From NCBI RefSeq assembly GCF_001625305.1, contig NW_017804265.1:1300593-1364592 (forward strand): 64,000 bases of DNA, in the 5' to 3' direction. Below, one piece after another: positions 60,548 through 64,000 of this stretch; position 1 is the stretch's first letter, and each line of letters starts with the position of its first letter. Below the pieces are notes generated by a model. The model saw only the letters and a program-made list of their open reading frames with translations, searched no databases and had not been told where the DNA came from. Both the position numbers and the translations under genes were made by a program. This DNA comes from Branchiostoma belcheri. Lineage: Eukaryota > Chordata > Leptocardii > Amphioxiformes > Branchiostomatidae.

Positions 60548-60662
60548 TCATTCCAGGTACTTCCTTTCCTCCCAACACATGTCCAACCTTGACTTGAAGG
60601 CATTAACAGACTCTGCCTCTACAACAACATCTGACAAGGAGTTCCATTTGTATAAATGCCTG
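60548..60662 (-). pseudogene. C-terminal fragment of a CR1/L2-like reverse transcriptase
   Basis: Minus strand reads YKWNSLSDVVVEAESVNAFK, then SRLDMCWEERKYLE and a stop. This is the W-N-S-L-x(n)-SVNxFK-xxLD pattern that ends many LINE ORF2 proteins. The family A element at 60666 sits immediately at its upstream side and interrupts it. Confidence 0.55.
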
Positions 60663-60665
60663 TTA

Positions 60666-61031
60666 GGCCACACCAATTTAATTTGTTGGTTCTCGGATTC
60701 GCCTCTTCGTTTTTTTCTGATTTGCAAAAAAAAAAAAAATTGATTCTGGTCCTGAATCAACTGAAAAATGCTCATATTTTGCCCCCAACAGTTGAGGAAA
60801 GTCCTTTCCTTCCTAGTTGTTTTCCCATCTATCATTGCAGTGGTTTGATTAAAAGTTCAAAATTCAATGTTTAAATTTTAACCCAGCCTTTTGTGTTGAC
60901 TTCATGGCTCATTCCGTAGCATTTAAGCCTATAATGGTATGCCTAGACCTATTTTTATTTTTATTTTTTTTCGCCCTGTCGCTTCATATTTGCAAAATAT
61001 CCGGGAACCAACAAATTAAATTGGTGTGGCC
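60666..61031. mobile_element. TIR element, family A copy 5
   Basis: 366 bp with GGCCACACCAATTTAATTT ends and TTA on both flanks (60663-60665 and 61032-61034). Inserted in the LINE fragment at 60548-60662, so younger than it. Confidence 0.88.
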
Positions 61032-61449
61032 TTAACTATGTATCTGTATACTTGCCCCCCTCTCCCCCTTTGGATTAGCATTGACAAGTGCATGAAAGTC
61101 TTGCAACAGAATCAGACTGAAGTTAACATGTGCTGAGACATATTTTTTCCTGAGTTTTTTGTGTTGTACAGTATGACATCTGTTCAGAATTGCAATACTA
61201 GTACATTTTCCTTGTATGTTTTGTAATATACAGTATATATAACGTTATATAACATACCATTATGTGAACAACAGTAATTTGACTACATGATGTTGACTCA
61301 GAGTGTACACGGGTGCTTTTAAAAGTTTTAGAATTATGCTGAATTTATTATTATATCATCTATCTGGCTTGTGTATGTATGAGGGAAATAATTATGGGAG
61401 TTTCTGTCATGAAATACATGTACCTTTTACTTGTGAATATTTGTATGGC

Positions 61450-61455
61450 AATAAA
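61450..61455 (+). terminator. Candidate distal poly(A) signal of ASAP
   Basis: AATAAA about 4.5 kb after the ASAP stop, followed by a second AATAAA within about 25 bp and a T-rich stretch. Confidence 0.4.
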
Positions 61456-61460
61456 GAAGT

Positions 61461-62149
61461 GAATTCTATAATAAACAATGGTCTTTTATTGGAGCATTTG
61501 CCTCATTTGTATACATGAGGTTTTGTTTCCATCCATAGTTTTTCCATATGAAGTTTTATTAACATTGTACTCACAAGAATCAGAATTATAACTACTTTTT
61601 TCAAAATGATTATCATACGAATATGTCATTAAGAATACAGTATGATACTGTATGACAGTTGAAATCTGTTTCCAGACCTATACACCATAATTTACTGCCT
61701 CATTAATTTAGTAGCAGACGGTTTGTGACAGAAACGGGCAGCTGGGAAAACGAGATTTAGCCTCCCAACATCTGCTTGGAGATAAGATAGACCCAAGGTA
61801 AAACATGGCATGGTGTTATCAGAAGAAAGTCGCCCTTGGACAGAACTAGCGCTTAATATCACTTCAAGGTTATTATTCCACAAGATAGGGGTAGTGAGGA
61901 AACGTCAGACATGAATTCTGTCAATCAAAGTGTGAAACAACTGTCTAATAAAGGGTAGTATATTAGCACCAGGTTGCTGTTTTGAAATCGTTACAAAACG
62001 TTCAAAATTGGCTTGTTTACAAAAACACTGCAGCATAAGGTGTAAAATGACTCATTATTTGTATTTATACATTCATTTGACCAACAAAACTAAACCTAAG
62101 AAGTATATATGTAAAAATCAGTCCTACAATAAAATATTTATCTAGTCTC
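61461..62149. other. AT-rich spacer before the minisatellite
   Basis: No gene recognised. An ATCTGCTTGGAGATA end of the small MITE family seen at 8577 lies near 61769. Confidence 0.4.
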
Positions 62150-63510
62150 AAGAAACGCGTAAATTTCGGTCGGCGGTTTGAGCGTACACTCCTCCAGGTG
62201 AGCGGACGTTCCTCCGGTTTTGAGCGTACATTCCTCCGAAATCGGCGCACTTCAGTCGGCGGTTTGAGCGTACACTCCTCCGGGTGAGCGGACGTTCCTC
62301 CGGTTTATTTGAGCGTACATTCCTCCGAAATCGGCGCACTTCAGGCGGCGGTTTGAGCGTACACTCCTCCGGGTGAGCGGACGTTCCTCCGGTTTTGAGC
62401 GTACATTCCTCCGAAATCGGCGCACTTCAGGCGGCGGTTTGAGCGTACACTCCTCCGGGTGAGCGGACGTTCCTCCGGTTTTGACGCGTACATTCCTCCG
62501 AAATCGGCGCACTTCAGTCGGCGGTTTGAGCGTACACTCCTCCAGGTGAGCGGACGTTCCTCCGGTTTTGAGCGTACATTCCTCCGAAATCGGCGCACTT
62601 CAGGCGGCGGTTTGAGCGTACACTCCTCCGGGTGAGCGGACGTTCCTCCGGTTTTGAGCGTACATTCCTCCGAAATCGGCGCACTTCAGTCGGCGGTTTG
62701 AGCGTACACTCCTCCGGGTGAGCGGACGTTCCTCCGGTTTAATTTGAGCGTACATTCCTCCGAAATCGGCGCACTTCAGGCGGCGGTTTGATCGTACACT
62801 CCTCCGGGTGAGCGGACGTTCCTCCGGTTTTGAGCGTACATTCCTCCGAAATCGGCGCACTTCAGTCGGCGGTTTGAGCGTACACTCCTCCAGGTGAGCG
62901 GACGTTCCTCCGGTTTTGAGCGTACATTCCTCCGAAATCGGCGCACTTCAGTCGGCGGTTTGAGCGTACACTCCTCCAGGTGAGCGGACGTTCCTCCGGT
63001 TTTGAGCGTACATTCCTCCGAAATCGGCGCACTTCAGTCGGCGATTTGAGCGTACACTCCTCCGGGTGAGCGGACGTTCCTCCGGTTTTGAGCGTACATT
63101 CCTCCGAAATCGGCACACTTCTCACGGCGGCGGTTTGAGCGTACACTCCTCCGGGTGAGCGGACGTTCCTCCGGTTTTGAGCGTACATTCCTCCGAAATC
63201 GGCGCACTTCAGGCGGCGGTTTGAGCGTACACTCCTCCGGGTGAGCGGACGTTCCTCCGGTTTTGAGCGTACATTCCTCCGAAATCGGCGCACTTCAGTC
63301 GGCGGTTTGAGCGTACACTCCTCCGGGTGAGCGGACGTTCCTCCGGTTTTGAGCGTACATTCCTCCGAAATCGGCACACTTCTCACGGCGGCGGTTTGAG
63401 CGTACACTCCTCCAGGTGAGCGGACGTTCCTCTGGTTTTGAGCGTACATTCCTCCGAAATCGGCACACTTCAGTCGGCGGTTTGAGCGTACACTCCTCCA
63501 GGTGAGCGGA
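62150..63510. repeat. 86-bp GC-rich minisatellite, 16 copies
   Basis: Units start CGGCGGTTTGAGCGTACACT at 62171, 62257, 62346, 62432, 62518, 62605, 62691, 62781, 62867, 62953, 63039, 63128, 63214, 63300, 63389 and 63475. Most are 86 bp; some have 1-4 extra bases. Copies are nearly identical. Within a unit the motif TGAGCG-xxxx-TTCCTCCGG recurs about three times, so the unit grew from a ~22-bp ancestor. Long minus-strand frames across it are an artefact of repeat composition; the 86-bp period rotates the frame. Confidence 0.96.
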
Positions 63511-63894
63511 TCTTCTCATACAATTCGTATCGCGGAATTTATAAGAAATATTGAGCCGGGATTGCCTCATTTGTTTCACAGATAACTTAATTTCATGACA
63601 TAAACATTTGAGGGGAATGGTGTTGTTCAAGTTGGGGATAAACTCAGCGTCTTCGGCGGGCTGGATATAGTAGAAGTGCCCGGCGGTGAGAGAGTTCCAG
63701 AGCCGGCCGGCCTAGTACGGGGTCCGGTGGTGGTCGGGTTCACTTCGCAAGCAGACTGGCTTTAATAATACAACTAACTCAGCTGGGATTAGGATATATA
63801 TCAAATATGTTTCTTCCCAAGCCGAAGGGTATAGTTAAAAGGAATCGCCTGGCTAACTATGGGTCTGTCATCCAGGCTAGCGCTCATATTGTCG
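63511..63894. other. Right flank of the minisatellite
   Basis: The plus strand is open from 63604 to 63766 without an ATG (about 54 codons), with no recognisable domain. Local GC is higher than in the surrounding sequence. Confidence 0.3.
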
Positions 63895-64000
63895 CTAGCT
63901 AAGCGGCTTCAGCAAGTCTTCGTCCCGCGCGCGGTTCTTCATGTAGCCCGGGCTCTGGCGGTAGCAGGTGGTTGAATGGTCAACTTCCTCTAACTTATTC
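63895..64000 (-). CDS. Possible C-terminal exon of an unrecognised convergent gene
   Basis: The minus strand is open from the window edge to TAG at 63895-63897, reading NKLEEVDHSTTCYRQSPGYM and KNRARDEDLLKPLS. GC is raised relative to neighbours, and the sequence looks like a charged cytoplasmic tail. Only 34 codons are visible and no splice site is certain. I do not recognise the protein. It would be tail-to-tail with ASAP. Confidence 0.35.
   Translation of the reverse strand, partial: NKLEEVDHSTTCYRQSPGYMKNRARDEDLLKPLS

Larger units (their letters stand above)
56922..61460 (+). other. ASAP 3' UTR and downstream
   Basis: No supported ORF of its own. It contains a degenerate family A element (about 57290-57595), a MITE end (58320), a LINE fragment (60548) and a full family A element (60666). 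AATAAA at 61450-61455 with further AATAAA just after is a good distal poly(A) candidate; the real end could be earlier. Confidence 0.5.

Noticed and set aside
62150-63510. CRISPR-like array
   Set aside because: Units are adjacent with no unique spacers, and the genome is eukaryotic.
62252-63630. Chain of minus-strand ORFs up to 195 codons (RRFRRNVRSKPEERPL-type protein)
   Set aside because: They follow the 86-bp minisatellite exactly. The period is not a multiple of three, frames rotate from copy to copy, and there is no independent coding evidence.
63604-63766. 54-codon plus-strand open frame after the minisatellite
   Set aside because: No ATG, no domain, and GC-rich composition alone can leave frames open.

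Overview
This window is chordate nuclear DNA, most likely from an amphioxus (Branchiostoma). It has vertebrate-type intron-split genes with GT-AG introns, an AT-rich non-coding background, and many short inverted-repeat elements, tRNA-derived SINEs and a CR1/Jockey-type LINE. The gene set and protein similarity fit a pre-vertebrate chordate; the species call is inference.

Layout, left to right. (1) Bases 425-896 are the last coding exon of a Tribbles pseudokinase (+), with a 3' UTR to about 3300. (2) A foldback element (3474-4236) lies directly upstream of a complete five-exon NSMCE2/MMS21 SUMO ligase gene (+, 4467-7861, 245 aa). (3) Most of the window is one gene, a full ASAP-family Arf GAP (+, ATG 9263, stop 56921). 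About 31 constitutive coding exons give BAR, PH, ArfGAP, ankyrin, proline-rich and SH3 regions in the canonical order. All exon phases join in frame, giving about 1125-1191 aa depending on alternative segments. Its 21-kb first intron is a transposon graveyard. (4) Inside one ASAP intron, on the opposite strand, is a complete eight-exon gene (46922 down to 43380, 372 aa) for a secreted coiled-coil protein. Its C-terminal half resembles the fibrinogen-like region of contactin-associated proteins/neurexin IV. (5) After the ASAP 3' UTR come a 16-copy, 86-bp GC-rich minisatellite (62150-63510) and a possible C-terminal exon of a convergent gene at the right edge.

The Tribbles, NSMCE2 and ASAP genes are linked on human 8q24 (NSMCE2 beside TRIB1, ASAP1 a few Mb away), so the window looks like a compact ancestral version of that linkage.

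The best leads are: five copies of an identical 17-bp RE1/NRSE-like motif in ASAP introns; a duplicated ASAP exon that could end the protein right after the ArfGAP domain; in-frame microexons in the ASAP proline-rich region; the nested secreted gene; a tripled splice acceptor in NSMCE2; a non-autonomous hAT element with a perfect 8-bp target duplication carrying its own minisatellite; and a dispersed inverted-repeat family with 3-bp target duplications.
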